A stretch of 64,000 nt of DNA. Origin: Pseudoduganella rivuli (GTDB lineage: Bacteria; Pseudomonadota; Gammaproteobacteria; Burkholderiales; Burkholderiaceae_D). Both the position numbers and the translations under genes were made by a program. The stretch spans positions 358,265 through 422,264 of the forward strand of contig NZ_WKJJ01000001.1 in assembly GCF_009674485.1 (NCBI RefSeq), in the 5' to 3' direction. The notes under the pieces are model-generated. The model made no database searches. It had not been told where the DNA came from and saw only the letters and a list, made by a program, of their open reading frames with translations. Position 1 is the first letter of the stretch, and the number at the start of each line of letters is the position of its first letter. Below are positions 29,088 to 38,508 of the stretch, in pieces.

Positions 29088-30110
29088 ATGGATTTCTTGC
29101 AGAACGCTTTGCTGCGCGACGCGCAGGACCGCCCGATCGCGGACTATGAACTGATCCAGTCGACGGATTTCGATGAAATCCGCGTCTGGTCCGACCAGGT
29201 CTACATGCCTTACAAGGTCGTGCCCAGCGGCGCTGCCCTGCAGCCCGATTCCGCACTGCATGCGATCGCCATCGGCAGCATGACACTGAGCCGTTTCTCT
29301 TATGGCATCCCGGTGCATTTGCGCGACTTTTCCATGGGGCCCGGCATGGGCATGGCGCTGACCACAGTGCGCGGCAACGGCCGCCACGGGACCAGCCCGG
29401 GCGCGTCGGCCGACACGCCCGCCGGCCACTCGTTCCTGGTCGACACCAGCCGCACCGACTACCGGGTCGACTTCGACGCCGCCCACCTGCAGGTGAATAT
29501 CACATTCCCCCACCAGTACCTCGAGGAACTGTTCCTGCGCTGGTACGGCGCACCCGCCGGGGATGACATCTGGCGCCGCAAGGTGGCCTTCGGCGGCCCG
29601 GACTCGGCGTGGCTGGCGCTGCTGCACTACGTTTGCCGCTGTGTCGCCGAAACACCGGGGATCGTCACCGGCGGCCCGCTTGGCAGCCACCTGGAGGAAA
29701 TGCTGGGCATGCACATGCTGTCGGAGTGGATACGGCACAATGGCACGCCGGCCAGATCCACGACACGAACCGGCGTCGTGCCCCGCTGTGTCAAGATCGC
29801 CGAGGAATACATGGAGGCGCATGCGCGGGCCTGCCCCACCTTGTCGGCGATCGCGCTGGCCGCCGGCGTCAGCGTGCGCACGCTGAGCAACTCGTTCAGG
29901 CACTTCCGGGGCCATACGCCAATGGATTTTCTGCGCGAACAGCGCCTGCAAGGCGTCCGCAAGGCGCTAATGGCGGCGCAGCCCGGCAGCACGGTCGTCG
30001 CGATCGCCAACCTGTACGGCTACGCCAGCCTGGGCGGGTTCGCTGCCGTGTATTTCAAGCGCTTCGGCGAATATCCGTCGATGACGCTGAACCGGCTGCG
30101 GCCGCATTGA
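29088..30110 (+). CDS. AraC-family transcriptional regulator (AraC_binding_2 type)
   Basis: The protein is 340 residues. The N-terminal ~200 residues match the ligand domain found in catabolic regulators (SDQVYMPYKV, LSRFSYGIPV). The C-terminus has the two helix-turn-helix motifs of AraC proteins (LSAIALAAGVSVRTLSNSF and FRHFRGHTPMDFLREQRL). The start at 29088 has AAGGGGGAACA upstream; the open frame from 28095 is only a shadow of the channel gene. It probably regulates the outer-membrane protein gene before it. Confidence 0.9.
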   Translation: MDFLQNALLRDAQDRPIADYELIQSTDFDEIRVWSDQVYMPYKVVPSGAALQPDSALHAIAIGSMTLSRFSYGIPVHLRDFSMGPGMGMALTTVRGNGRHGTSPGASADTPAGHSFLVDTSRTDYRVDFDAAHLQVNITFPHQYLEELFLRWYGAPAGDDIWRRKVAFGGPDSAWLALLHYVCRCVAETPGIVTGGPLGSHLEEMLGMHMLSEWIRHNGTPARSTTRTGVVPRCVKIAEEYMEAHARACPTLSAIALAAGVSVRTLSNSFRHFRGHTPMDFLREQRLQGVRKALMAAQPGSTVVAIANLYGYASLGGFAAVYFKRFGEYPSMTLNRLRPH

Positions 30111-30134
30111 ACGTCAACGCGTCCCGCACCCGCC

Positions 30135-31739
30135 TCAGGCCGGTGCGGGCGTACCGGCCATCTTGCGGTAAATCGTGTTGCGCGATATGCCCAGCGCCTT
30201 CGCTGCGGCGGACACGTTGCCGCCGCAGCGGGCCAGCGAGCGCTGGATGGCCGCCAGCGCTTCCTCTTCCAGGCTGCCGGCCACTCCGTGTGTAAGAGCC
30301 GGTTCCAGGACCGGTTCGGCGGCTTGCCGCGGCGCCGCCATCCCCTCCAGCAAGTCGCAGGACAGATGGCACAGCGCCAGCACCGGCGCCGGCGCGCCAT
30401 CCGATGTCGCCAATGCCACGGCCGTGCGCAACACGCTGTTCAACTGGCGCAGGTTACCCGGCCAGCCGTGCCGTTCGAACAGGCGCATGACCTCCGCCGA
30501 CACGGTACAGCGCGCGCCGCCCGGCAACCCCGCCAGCATCCGCGCCACCACCTCGCGCAAGTCGCTGCGCTCACGCAACGGCGGCAATTTCACCACCAGC
30601 CCGTTCAGCCGGTAATACAAGTCTTCGCGGAAGCTGCCGTCGGCGATCATGCCGCGCAGGCTGCGATGGGTGGCGCACACCAGGTCGATGTCGACCGGCA
30701 CGGCGCGTCCGCCGCCCAGCGGGGTGACGCTGCGCTCCTGCAGCACCCGCAACAGCCGGGCCTGCAGGCTGAGCGGCATGTCGCCGATTTCGTCCAGGAA
30801 CAGCGTGCCGCCGTGGGCCTGCGCGATCCTGCCGGGCGCGCCCCTCTTGCGCGCACCGGTGAACGCGCCCTCTTCATAGCCGAACAGCTCGGACTCGATC
30901 AGCGCCTCCGGTATCGCGGCGCAATTGACCACCACCAGCGGACCGGCCGCGCGCGGTCCGTCATGGTGGATCGCTTGCGCCAGCAATTCCTTGCCGGTGC
31001 CGGTTTCGCCCTGGATCATGATGGGAATGCCGCGTCCCAGCACCTTGCGCACGGTGGCGATGGCCAGCGCCAGCTGGCTGTCGCCGGTATCGAGCGCCTG
31101 CAGCCCGGCCAAGTGCGGAGCCGGTGCCCGCTGCCGAACCGGGCCGGCGCCACGCGCCTGCGCGCGGGCACCGCAAAGACGGGTTTCGATCGCCTGTACC
31201 ATCATGCGCACCAGCGCCAGGGTGTGCGGATGCGCGCCCAGGCCATCGGCCGGCGTTTCCACCACCGCGAGCGCGCCAAGCACGCCGCCATCGGCATCGC
31301 AGATGGGCGCCGCCGTGCCGCCGAGGAAGCGGCAGGCGCGAAGGTAATGTTCATCGCCATGCACCTGCACCGCCCCCCGCCGGACCAGCGCGGTGCCGAT
31401 CGCGTTGGCGCCGAGACTGCGTTCGGACCAGTTAGTCCCGGGCAACATGGCCGGCGGCCCCGGCGCCGCCAGCCAGCCCGTGTCGCCCAGCGCATGCAGG
31501 ATCACGCCGCCGGCGTCGGCCAGCATCACCACATGGCGGCCATCGTCGACCTGCGCATACAAGGCATCGAGCAGCGGCGCCGCCTGCCGCAACCAGCCAT
31601 CATTGCGCGCCAGGAGGCGCGCCAGTTCAGCGGCCGCCAGTGGCGCGGACGGCGGCGCCGCGTCGTCGCGCAAGCCGGTGGCAACACAGCGCCGGTGCGC
31701 CTGCTCGATGATCTGCCGTTGCGTATCGCAAGTATGCAT
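30135..31739 (-). CDS. AcoR-like sigma-54-dependent transcriptional activator
   Basis: The protein is about 534 residues. A GAF-type sensor fills residues ~60-210 (PGTNWSERSLGANAIGTAL is the typical AcoR stretch). The AAA+ domain has GETGTGKELLAQAI and the sigma-54 contact loop EGAFTGA. The C-terminal Fis-type helix-turn-helix is AAAKALGISRNTIYRKM. Family members such as AcoR control acetoin and alcohol metabolism genes. The start at 31739 has TTGGGAGAGCAC upstream. An FNR box with a correctly spaced -10 lies upstream, so it is probably made at low oxygen. I saw no clear -24/-12 promoter in this window for it to act on. Confidence 0.92.
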   Translation of the reverse strand: MHTCDTQRQIIEQAHRRCVATGLRDDAAPPSAPLAAAELARLLARNDGWLRQAAPLLDALYAQVDDGRHVVMLADAGGVILHALGDTGWLAAPGPPAMLPGTNWSERSLGANAIGTALVRRGAVQVHGDEHYLRACRFLGGTAAPICDADGGVLGALAVVETPADGLGAHPHTLALVRMMVQAIETRLCGARAQARGAGPVRQRAPAPHLAGLQALDTGDSQLALAIATVRKVLGRGIPIMIQGETGTGKELLAQAIHHDGPRAAGPLVVVNCAAIPEALIESELFGYEEGAFTGARKRGAPGRIAQAHGGTLFLDEIGDMPLSLQARLLRVLQERSVTPLGGGRAVPVDIDLVCATHRSLRGMIADGSFREDLYYRLNGLVVKLPPLRERSDLREVVARMLAGLPGGARCTVSAEVMRLFERHGWPGNLRQLNSVLRTAVALATSDGAPAPVLALCHLSCDLLEGMAAPRQAAEPVLEPALTHGVAGSLEEEALAAIQRSLARCGGNVSAAAKALGISRNTIYRKMAGTPAPA

Positions 31740-31770
31740 GTGCTCTCCCAAGCGCTGGGTGGTGTGGAAT

Positions 31771-31819
31771 GCCGGCCAGATTAATTCTTTAAAACAAGAA
31801 AAAGATTGATCCAGATCAA
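31771..31819 (-). promoter_or_regulatory. FNR box and promoter of the AcoR-like gene
   Basis: A perfect box, TTGATccagATCAA, lies at 31806-31819. On the minus strand -41.5 geometry gives TAATCT as the -10 (31783-31778) and a start near 31771. Confidence 0.7.
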
Positions 31820-31863
31820 ATTGTCCCCACAGCTGTTGCCAGACAGCCATTTTTTGGTCCGTT

Positions 31864-31912
31864 TTGATCTGGATCAAATACAGGCGCTCCAGTGTTGCTG
31901 AAAATCATCACC
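31864..31912 (+). promoter_or_regulatory. FNR box and promoter of the 31993-33223 operon
   Basis: A second perfect box, TTGATctggATCAA, lies at 31864-31877. On the plus strand the predicted -10 is GAAAAT (31900-31905) with a start near 31912. Confidence 0.72.
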
Positions 31913-31992
31913 GATGGCCAGGCAGCACTGGCGCCATCGTCCGGGTGCGGGGCGTTCCGCACCATGCGCAACCATCATGAAGAGGCAAGCCC

Positions 31993-32214
31993 ATGCTCGA
32001 TAAAAACCACAGGAGATGGAAGGAACTGGCGACCGGGACATTCAGCCTGGCCACCGATAATTTCGGCCTGCAAATGTTCCTCACGCGTTCGATCTCGCGT
32101 TTTTCCAAACCACAACCGCCCGGTGAGCTGGAGAAAACCGCGGCCGAGATCCACAGTTTTTTCATCAAGTACGAGCGCCTGCTCGCCAGGGAAATTTCCC
32201 TCATTTCAAAATAA
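31993..32214 (+). CDS. Small soluble protein of unknown function, FNR-linked
   Basis: The protein is 73 residues, basic at the N-terminus (MLDKNHRRWKELATGTFSLA) and largely helical by appearance, with FFIKYERLLAREISLISK at the end. No signal peptide, membrane segment or known domain is seen. AAGAGGCAAGCCC precedes the ATG. It is the first gene behind the FNR box at 31864 and is followed after 10 bp by the FIST-like gene, so the two are almost surely one transcript. Its function is not known. Confidence 0.7.
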   Translation: MLDKNHRRWKELATGTFSLATDNFGLQMFLTRSISRFSKPQPPGELEKTAAEIHSFFIKYERLLAREISLISK

Positions 32215-32224
32215 GCCTCCCATC

Positions 32225-33223
32225 ATGAACAACCATACCTTGCTCTCCATCGATGAAACAGCGGCGCTGATCCAGGCCGGCAAAGTGCTGTCGCTGGCCG
32301 GCGACGAATCGCTGCTGGCGCAACTGCCGGCCGGACGCTGGATAGCCGGCACCATCCCCTACTTTGTCGACACGGAAGGCGGCATCGAAACGCGCGACCA
32401 TATCTTCGTCACCGAACTGACGGCGGCCGACGGCGCCACCGTCGATATCCGCAGCTACACCGTGGATACGATCCGGCATATCGCCGAGGATGCGCCGGAC
32501 AACGGCTACACCATCGTGATCCTGCCCGCGATGAGCGCCATCCACACGGAATTCGCCAACCACGGGCGCGACTATGAACAAATGTTCCTCAAGCCGCTGG
32601 CCGGCTGGGTCGCCGGCGTGCACCTGTCGGAGATTGGCAAGGCCACGCCCAAGGTCTTCAACGGCCTGACCGGCGCCATGCTGTCCGACCAGGCCGTCGC
32701 GCTGCACGTGCCGCTGCCGTCCACCATGACGGCCGTGATCCACATCCTGAACCTGTTCCGGCAGGATCCCGATGCCGACGTCATCACCTTCCCCGGGGAC
32801 GGCTTCAGCGCCACCACCTGCCACGTCAACGGCGAACCCATGCTGTTCGCCGACTACCTGGCGGCGCGCCGCATCAATACCCGGCATCCGTTGGTGGCGG
32901 ACTACAACGGCGCGCGCATCAACACGTCCTACCAGCAGGTCGACCAGGACAGCAAGACAGTGAAGTTCTATGCACCGGTGTTCGCCGGCATTGAATACCG
33001 CCAGGCAGCGCCAATCGGCGACTACGTGCGGGAATTCGATGCGCTGGCCGAGGGCGCCCACGACGGCGTCCAGTTCTCGTGCAACTGCATCCTGAACTAC
33101 CTGTATGGCGAATTGCAGGGCCGCCGGACGGGCGACCTGGCCGGGCCGGTCACGTTCGGCGAGATCGCCTACCAGTTGCTCAACCAGACGCTGGTGTATC
33201 TGGACGTCCAGCATCACGACTGA
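32225..33223 (+). CDS. Conserved protein of unknown function with a FIST-like C-terminus
   Basis: The protein is 332 residues and soluble. The C-terminal pattern QFSCNCILNYLYGEL, then GPVTFGEIAYQLLNQTLVYLDV, resembles the end of FIST_C domains, which are found in signal input proteins; the rest (AGRWIAGTIPYFV, KVFNGLTGAMLSDQ) is not recognised. This resemblance is by eye and weak. I chose the ATG at 32225, although no good ribosome site is seen and coupling to the gene before it may be needed. Its place behind an FNR box suggests an anaerobic role. It may be a known uncharacterised family; I cannot name it. Confidence 0.75.
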   Translation: MNNHTLLSIDETAALIQAGKVLSLAGDESLLAQLPAGRWIAGTIPYFVDTEGGIETRDHIFVTELTAADGATVDIRSYTVDTIRHIAEDAPDNGYTIVILPAMSAIHTEFANHGRDYEQMFLKPLAGWVAGVHLSEIGKATPKVFNGLTGAMLSDQAVALHVPLPSTMTAVIHILNLFRQDPDADVITFPGDGFSATTCHVNGEPMLFADYLAARRINTRHPLVADYNGARINTSYQQVDQDSKTVKFYAPVFAGIEYRQAAPIGDYVREFDALAEGAHDGVQFSCNCILNYLYGELQGRRTGDLAGPVTFGEIAYQLLNQTLVYLDVQHHD

Positions 33224-33386
33224 GTCCGGGCGGGGCCGCGCCCATTCACTTTCACAATGCAACAAACAGCCGCAGTGTTGCTCTGCGGTTGAGAACGTAC
33301 CGCAAATGATGGCGTGCCGGTCTCCGCGACGCTAGACTGGAACGGGAATGGCAAAAGCGCGGCCACACGACCGGGGAGACGGCTGA

Positions 33387-36300
33387 TTGGACAAGCACAT
33401 CGAGCGCGATGTACCGGTGGCGTGGGAAGCCCCGGTGGAGGATCGGGAAACCGACACCCTCCTGTACGAGAGCGAGCGCACGGTGGTGTGGCGCCGCCGG
33501 CGCGACGGCCAGCCCGGCCTGGTTTGCAAGCAGCCGCTGGGGCCGGGGGCAACCGAACGCTTGCGTCATGAAAGCCGTATTCTGGCGCGGCTGGAAGGCG
33601 TGGCCGGGGTGCCGAAGCTGGCGCGCGATGCGGCGCTGCCGGAAGCGATTGTGCTGGACGACAGTGGCGGCATTCCGCTGGCCGACGTGCTGCGCACCGA
33701 GTGCTTCGCCTTGCCCGCGCTGCTGGCGCTGGCGAGGCAACTGGCCCTCATCGTGGCGGCCGTGCACCGCGCCGGCGTACTGCACAAGGACATCAACCCG
33801 GCCAATATCCTGCTGGCCGGGACGCCCCCGCGGCCGCTGCTGATCGACTTCGACCTCGCCACCACGTTCGCCGAGGAGGCGCCCGCTTTTACCCACCACG
33901 ATGGCATTGCCGGAACGCTGGCCTACCTGGCGCCCGAGCAGAGCGGCCGAACGGGCCGGCCGGTGGACCAGCGCGCCGACCTGTACGCGCTGGGCGCCAC
34001 GCTGTACCAGCTGGCCACCGGCAGCCCGCCATTCCAGGGCGATGACCCGCTGCAACTGATCCGCGACCACCTGGCGCTGACGCCGCCCGCGCCGCTCCTG
34101 CTGGCGCCACACCTGCCGCCGCTGCTGTCGGAACTGATCCTGCGACTGCTGGAAAAAGAACCGGAGCGGCGCTACCAGAGCGCGGACGGACTGGCGCACG
34201 ACCTGGCCAGGCTGGCCGCCGGCGGCCCGCCCTTCACGCTGGGGGCGAACGATTTTCCACGCCGGCTGGCGCCGCCGGCGCGGCTGGCCGGGCGCGAACG
34301 CGAGATCGCCGCCCTGCACGCCGCCTTCCAGCGCGCCTGCGACAGCGACCAGCGCGGCATCCTGGTGGCCGGCGCGCCAGGCGTCGGCAAGACCGCGCTG
34401 ATCAATGAACTGCGCGCCATCGTCACCGCGCATGGCGGCTGGTTCGTCAGCGGCAAGTCCGATCAATACCAGCCCGGCGCCGAACCTGCCGGATTACAGG
34501 CGCTGGCCGCACTGGGCCGGCTGCTGCTGGCCGAGCCGGAAGCCGCGCTGGCAACGCAGCGCGCGCGCCTGCTGGCCGGGCTGGGCGCCCAGACCGGCAC
34601 GGTCACGGCCCTGCTGCCCGAATTCGCCATCCTGCTGGGTCCGCAACCTGTGCCCGCTCCCGCCGAGCAAGCCAATCCGGCCGAGGCCGACCAGCAACTG
34701 CACCGCGCGCTAGGGGCATTGCTGCGCGCGGTAGTATCGCCTGAGCGGCCGCTGGTGCTGGTGCTGGATGACTTGCAATGGGCCGCGCCGGCGCAATTCG
34801 CGCTCATCGACCACCTGCTGACCGACGGGACACTGCGGGGCCTGTTGCTGGTGGGCGCCTACCGCGACCTGGATATCGGCCCCCGGCACGCGCTGACGGC
34901 CATGTCGCCGCGCTGGCAGCGGCTGGAAGCACTGGCGCCGCTGCTGCGCCTGGACAATTTGCCGCAAGCCGGCCTGGGCGAACTGCTGGCCGGCATGCTG
35001 CGCCTGCCGGCTGCGGATGCGGAAGCGCTGGCCGCCGACCTGCTGCCACTGGCCGGCGGCAATCCCTATGACACGGTCGAGCTGGTGAACGCGTTGCGCC
35101 GCGAGGGGGTACTGACGCTGGAGCAAGGCGGCTGGCACTGGGACGCCGCCGCGGTGCGGCGTCACGCCGGTGCCGGCGGCGTGCTGGCCGCGCTGGCCGC
35201 CCGCATGGCCGCCCTGCCCTCGCCCGCGCCGCAATTGCTGGAAACCATGGCCTGCCTGGGCGGCGAAGTGGCGCCGGCGCTGCTGTGCGCGGCCGCCGCG
35301 CTGGAACCGGCCATGCTGGAAGACGCGCTGGCGCCGGCGCTGGAAGACGGCTTGCTGCTGTGGGACATGGATGGCGCGCCGCAGGGCAACCTGCGCTTCC
35401 GCCACGACCGCGTGCAGCAGGCGGCGCACGAGCGGCTGGCGCCGGAACGGCTGTGCGGCCTGCACCTGGAACTGGCGCGCCGCCTGGCGCCGCTGGCCGG
35501 CCACGGCCACGCGGCGGCTGCGCAATACCTGGCCGCGCTGCCGCTGTTGCGCGAGCCGGCCGAATGCCGCCACGTGCTGGCGCTGCTCCACGCGGCAGCC
35601 GTCCATGCGCGCCAGATCACGGCGCACGGCATGGCCGAGCGCTACCTCGCCGCCGCCCTGGCGCTGGCTGCACGGCCGGAAAGCGGCGCCGGCGCGGCGC
35701 TGTTGCTGGCGCTGGAACAGGAGCGCCACGCCGCGCTCTACCAGCTGGGGCGGCTGGGCGAAGCGGACCAGGCGTATGCCCGCATCGCCGCCGCCTGCAA
35801 CGACCCGGTGCGGCTGGCGGAATCGGCCGCGGTGCAAATCTGCAGCCAGATGCTGCGCAACCAGGAGCGCGCCGCGCTGGACCTGGGCCTGCCGCTGCTG
35901 CGCGCACTGGGCATGGCACTGCCGGACGGCAGCCTGGGCGCGGACCTGCCGGTGCAACTGGAGCGCTTTTACAGCTGGTTTCATGCGCGCGACCTGGCGG
36001 CCGACCTGGCGCGCCCGGCGCAGCAGCAGGATGCGCGCCGGTTGGCGCGCACGCGGCTGGCGCGGCAATTGATCCCGCCGGCGCTGTTCTCCGATCCCGA
36101 AGCGCTGACCTGGCTGGTGCTGGAGAGCCAGCGCTGCTGGGAGCAGGACGGGCCCTGCCCGGAACTGATGTTCCGGCTGGCGCACGCCAATGTGGTGACC
36201 GTCGCCGTCTACGAAGACTACCGCACCGGCTACGACGTCCTGCGCCACGTGCTGGCGGTGGGCCAGGCGCGCGGCTACACGCTGGAAGCATGGCAGGTGA

Positions 36301-38363
36301 GCTTCCTGCTGGGGATCTCCTGCGCGCACTGGTTCGAGCCGCTGGAGCATTGCGTGACGCTGGCGCGGCGCGCCCGCGAAGGCTTGCTGCAGGGCGGCGA
36401 CTGGCAGGTGGCCTGCTACAACCATTACACGCTGATTTCCGGCGCCCTGGAGTGCGCCGCGCAGCTGGACGATTGCGCGGCCGAAGTAGAGTCCGGCATC
36501 GCGTTCGCCACGCGCATCAGCAACGAATTCAACGTCGACATCTTTTCCGCCTACCGCCAACTGGTGCGCGCGCTGCGCGGCGAGACGGCGGCGCCGGGCG
36601 CGTGGAACGACAAGGACGGCGGATTCGACGAGGCGCGGTACGTGACCGGCATCGCCGCCAATCCGCTGGGGCGCGCCATGTACCATCACTGCCGCGCGCT
36701 GACCGCGGCCATCTATGGCGACGCCGGCACGCTGGCCAGCCATGCAACCGGCGCCATGGAGCAATTGCCGGCGATGCAAACCTTCTATCCGGGCGCGCTC
36801 AGCTTCGCACTGCAGGCGCTGGCGCTGGCGCAAGCCATGCACGCAGCGCCGGACGCGCGCCCGGCGCTGCTGGCGCGCTTCGATACCTGCCGCGACTGGC
36901 TGGCGGCGCGCGCCGCCGACGCGCCGGCCAATTTCGACCACGTGCTGCGCTGGCTGGCGGCCGAACGCGCATGGGCCATTGACGATACGTGGGGCGCGGC
37001 CGGCGCGTTCGATGCGGCGCTGGCCGCCGCCGAGGGCAGCCGGCGCGCCTGGCACCGCGCGCTCATCACCGAACGGGCCGGCCTGTTCCACCTCGAGCAT
37101 GGGCTGGCGCGCGCCGGGCGCCAGTTGCTGGCTGAAGCGCGCCAGCTGTATGCGGCCTGGGGCGCCAGCGGCAAGGTGCGCCAGATGGAGCAGGCGCACG
37201 GTCTGCGCCGCACCACCGTTGGCTCCCACCTTGCCGGCGCGCTCGCGGCCTCCGTCGGCGGCGCCGCCACCGGCAAGGGCGGCAGCATTACCGCCGATTC
37301 GGTCGACCTGCTTGCCATTCTGCGCGCCTCCCAGGCGCTCAGTTCCGAGACCAGCCTCGACCACCTGCGCGGCCGCGTGACGGAGCTGATCGGCGCGATG
37401 ACGGGCGCCACCGCCGTGACGCTGGCGCTGCGCGACGATGACTGCGCCCCGTGGCTGCTGGCGCCGGCCGGCGCCGGCGCGCCCATGCCTGTGGAACAGG
37501 CCGGTGCGCACGGCCTGCTGCCGCTGTCGGCGTTCCGCTACGTCGAGCGCACGCTGGCGCCGCTGCTGGTGGCCGACGCCACGTGCGACGACCGCTTCGC
37601 GCATGACCCCTATGTGGCGGGACGCCCCCATTGCTCGCTGCTGGTGGTGCCGATCCTCAGCCACGGCGCGGCGCGCGCCATCCTGCTGCTGGAAAACACG
37701 CTGGGGCAGGACGCCTTTTCCGCCGGCCGGCTGGACGCCGTGATGCTGGTGGCCGGGCAACTGGCCGTGTCGCTGGAAAATGCGCAACTGTACGCCGCGC
37801 TGGAACGCAAGGTGGCCGAGCGCACCGAAGCGCTGGAACAGGCCAACCAGCGGCTGGCGCTGCTCAGCACCACCGATCCGCTCACCGGGTTGGCCAACCG
37901 GCGCCGTTTCAACGAAGTGCTGGAAGCGGAATGGCTGCGCGCACTGCGTCCGCACAGTTCGATCGGCGCCGTGATGGTGGACATCGACCAGTTCAAGCTT
38001 TACAACGACCACTACGGCCACCAGGCCGGCGACGCCTGCCTGCGGACGGTGGCCACGACGCTCGCCGCCGGCTTCCGCCAAGGCACGGACCTGGTGGCGC
38101 GCTACGGCGGCGAGGAATTCGCCGTGATCCTGCCGGGGGCCGACCTCGGCGCCACCTGGCGCGTGGCCGAACGCGCGCGGCTGGCGGTGGCGGCGCTGCG
38201 CGAACCGCACCTGCACGCCACGCACGGCATCGTCACCATCAGCATGGGCGTGGCCGCGATGGCGCCGCTGGCGAACGTGCAGCCGGAACAATTGTTCGGC
38301 GCCGCCGACGATGCGCTGTACCGGGCCAAGCAGCGCGGCTGCAACCGGGTGGAACGCGGCTGA
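33387..38363 (+). CDS. Giant Ser/Thr kinase - AAA ATPase - GAF - GGDEF signalling protein
   Basis: The protein is 1,658 residues. A eukaryotic-like kinase covers ~20-275, with the ATP lysine in VCKQ, catalytic loop HKDINPANILL and DFDLAT in place of DFG. An AAA/STAND-like ATPase follows with GAPGVGKTALI near 330 and VLVLDDLQWA. Residues ~580-1270 look like helical/TPR repeats. A GAF domain lies at ~1320-1470, a short coiled coil next, and a GGDEF domain with intact RYGGEEF near 1573. This is the trifunctional kinase/ATPase layout that usually ends in a histidine kinase; here the output should be c-di-GMP synthesis. The RxxD inhibition site is not obvious before GGEEF. The start is a TTG with GGGGAG nine bases upstream. 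No partner gene is adjacent. Confidence 0.9.
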   Translation: MDKHIERDVPVAWEAPVEDRETDTLLYESERTVVWRRRRDGQPGLVCKQPLGPGATERLRHESRILARLEGVAGVPKLARDAALPEAIVLDDSGGIPLADVLRTECFALPALLALARQLALIVAAVHRAGVLHKDINPANILLAGTPPRPLLIDFDLATTFAEEAPAFTHHDGIAGTLAYLAPEQSGRTGRPVDQRADLYALGATLYQLATGSPPFQGDDPLQLIRDHLALTPPAPLLLAPHLPPLLSELILRLLEKEPERRYQSADGLAHDLARLAAGGPPFTLGANDFPRRLAPPARLAGREREIAALHAAFQRACDSDQRGILVAGAPGVGKTALINELRAIVTAHGGWFVSGKSDQYQPGAEPAGLQALAALGRLLLAEPEAALATQRARLLAGLGAQTGTVTALLPEFAILLGPQPVPAPAEQANPAEADQQLHRALGALLRAVVSPERPLVLVLDDLQWAAPAQFALIDHLLTDGTLRGLLLVGAYRDLDIGPRHALTAMSPRWQRLEALAPLLRLDNLPQAGLGELLAGMLRLPAADAEALAADLLPLAGGNPYDTVELVNALRREGVLTLEQGGWHWDAAAVRRHAGAGGVLAALAARMAALPSPAPQLLETMACLGGEVAPALLCAAAALEPAMLEDALAPALEDGLLLWDMDGAPQGNLRFRHDRVQQAAHERLAPERLCGLHLELARRLAPLAGHGHAAAAQYLAALPLLREPAECRHVLALLHAAAVHARQITAHGMAERYLAAALALAARPESGAGAALLLALEQERHAALYQLGRLGEADQAYARIAAACNDPVRLAESAAVQICSQMLRNQERAALDLGLPLLRALGMALPDGSLGADLPVQLERFYSWFHARDLAADLARPAQQQDARRLARTRLARQLIPPALFSDPEALTWLVLESQRCWEQDGPCPELMFRLAHANVVTVAVYEDYRTGYDVLRHVLAVGQARGYTLEAWQVSFLLGISCAHWFEPLEHCVTLARRAREGLLQGGDWQVACYNHYTLISGALECAAQLDDCAAEVESGIAFATRISNEFNVDIFSAYRQLVRALRGETAAPGAWNDKDGGFDEARYVTGIAANPLGRAMYHHCRALTAAIYGDAGTLASHATGAMEQLPAMQTFYPGALSFALQALALAQAMHAAPDARPALLARFDTCRDWLAARAADAPANFDHVLRWLAAERAWAIDDTWGAAGAFDAALAAAEGSRRAWHRALITERAGLFHLEHGLARAGRQLLAEARQLYAAWGASGKVRQMEQAHGLRRTTVGSHLAGALAASVGGAATGKGGSITADSVDLLAILRASQALSSETSLDHLRGRVTELIGAMTGATAVTLALRDDDCAPWLLAPAGAGAPMPVEQAGAHGLLPLSAFRYVERTLAPLLVADATCDDRFAHDPYVAGRPHCSLLVVPILSHGAARAILLLENTLGQDAFSAGRLDAVMLVAGQLAVSLENAQLYAALERKVAERTEALEQANQRLALLSTTDPLTGLANRRRFNEVLEAEWLRALRPHSSIGAVMVDIDQFKLYNDHYGHQAGDACLRTVATTLAAGFRQGTDLVARYGGEEFAVILPGADLGATWRVAERARLAVAALREPHLHATHGIVTISMGVAAMAPLANVQPEQLFGAADDALYRAKQRGCNRVERG

Positions 38364-38408
38364 GCCGGTTGACAACCCGTTTAAATTCCCTTAACTCCCA
38401 AACAACCC

Positions 38409-38424
38409 GACCGTCCGGTCGGTC
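38409..38424. promoter_or_regulatory. Palindrome resembling a TetR-family operator
   Basis: GACCGTCCGGTCGGTC is a 16-bp dyad with one mismatched pair, like operators of TetR-type repressors (ACCGACCGGTCGGT class). It sits ~25 bp before the strong ribosome site of a truncated gene start at 38449. No TetR gene is in the window. Confidence 0.5.
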
Positions 38425-38448
38425 GCATAACAATACACAGGAGGAGTC

Positions 38449-38508
38449 ATGTCGGAAGTCATTCGCAGCACCTTGTGGCGCCGCTTACGGGCGTCGGACG
38501 GCCGGTAG
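38449..38508 (+). pseudogene. Truncated gene start (19 codons) after a TetR-like operator
   Basis: An ideal ribosome site (ACAGGAGGAGTC) leads into MSEVIRSTLWRRLRASDGR and an early stop. The stop falls where the reverse-strand hydrolase remnant begins. This looks like the 5' end of a gene whose rest was deleted. The original product cannot be told from 19 residues. Confidence 0.5.

Noticed and set aside
34710..38375. Minus-strand frame of 1,221 codons opposite the giant kinase gene
   Set aside because: It mirrors the coding strand, is very rich in Arg, Gln and His, and shows no domain or start signal.
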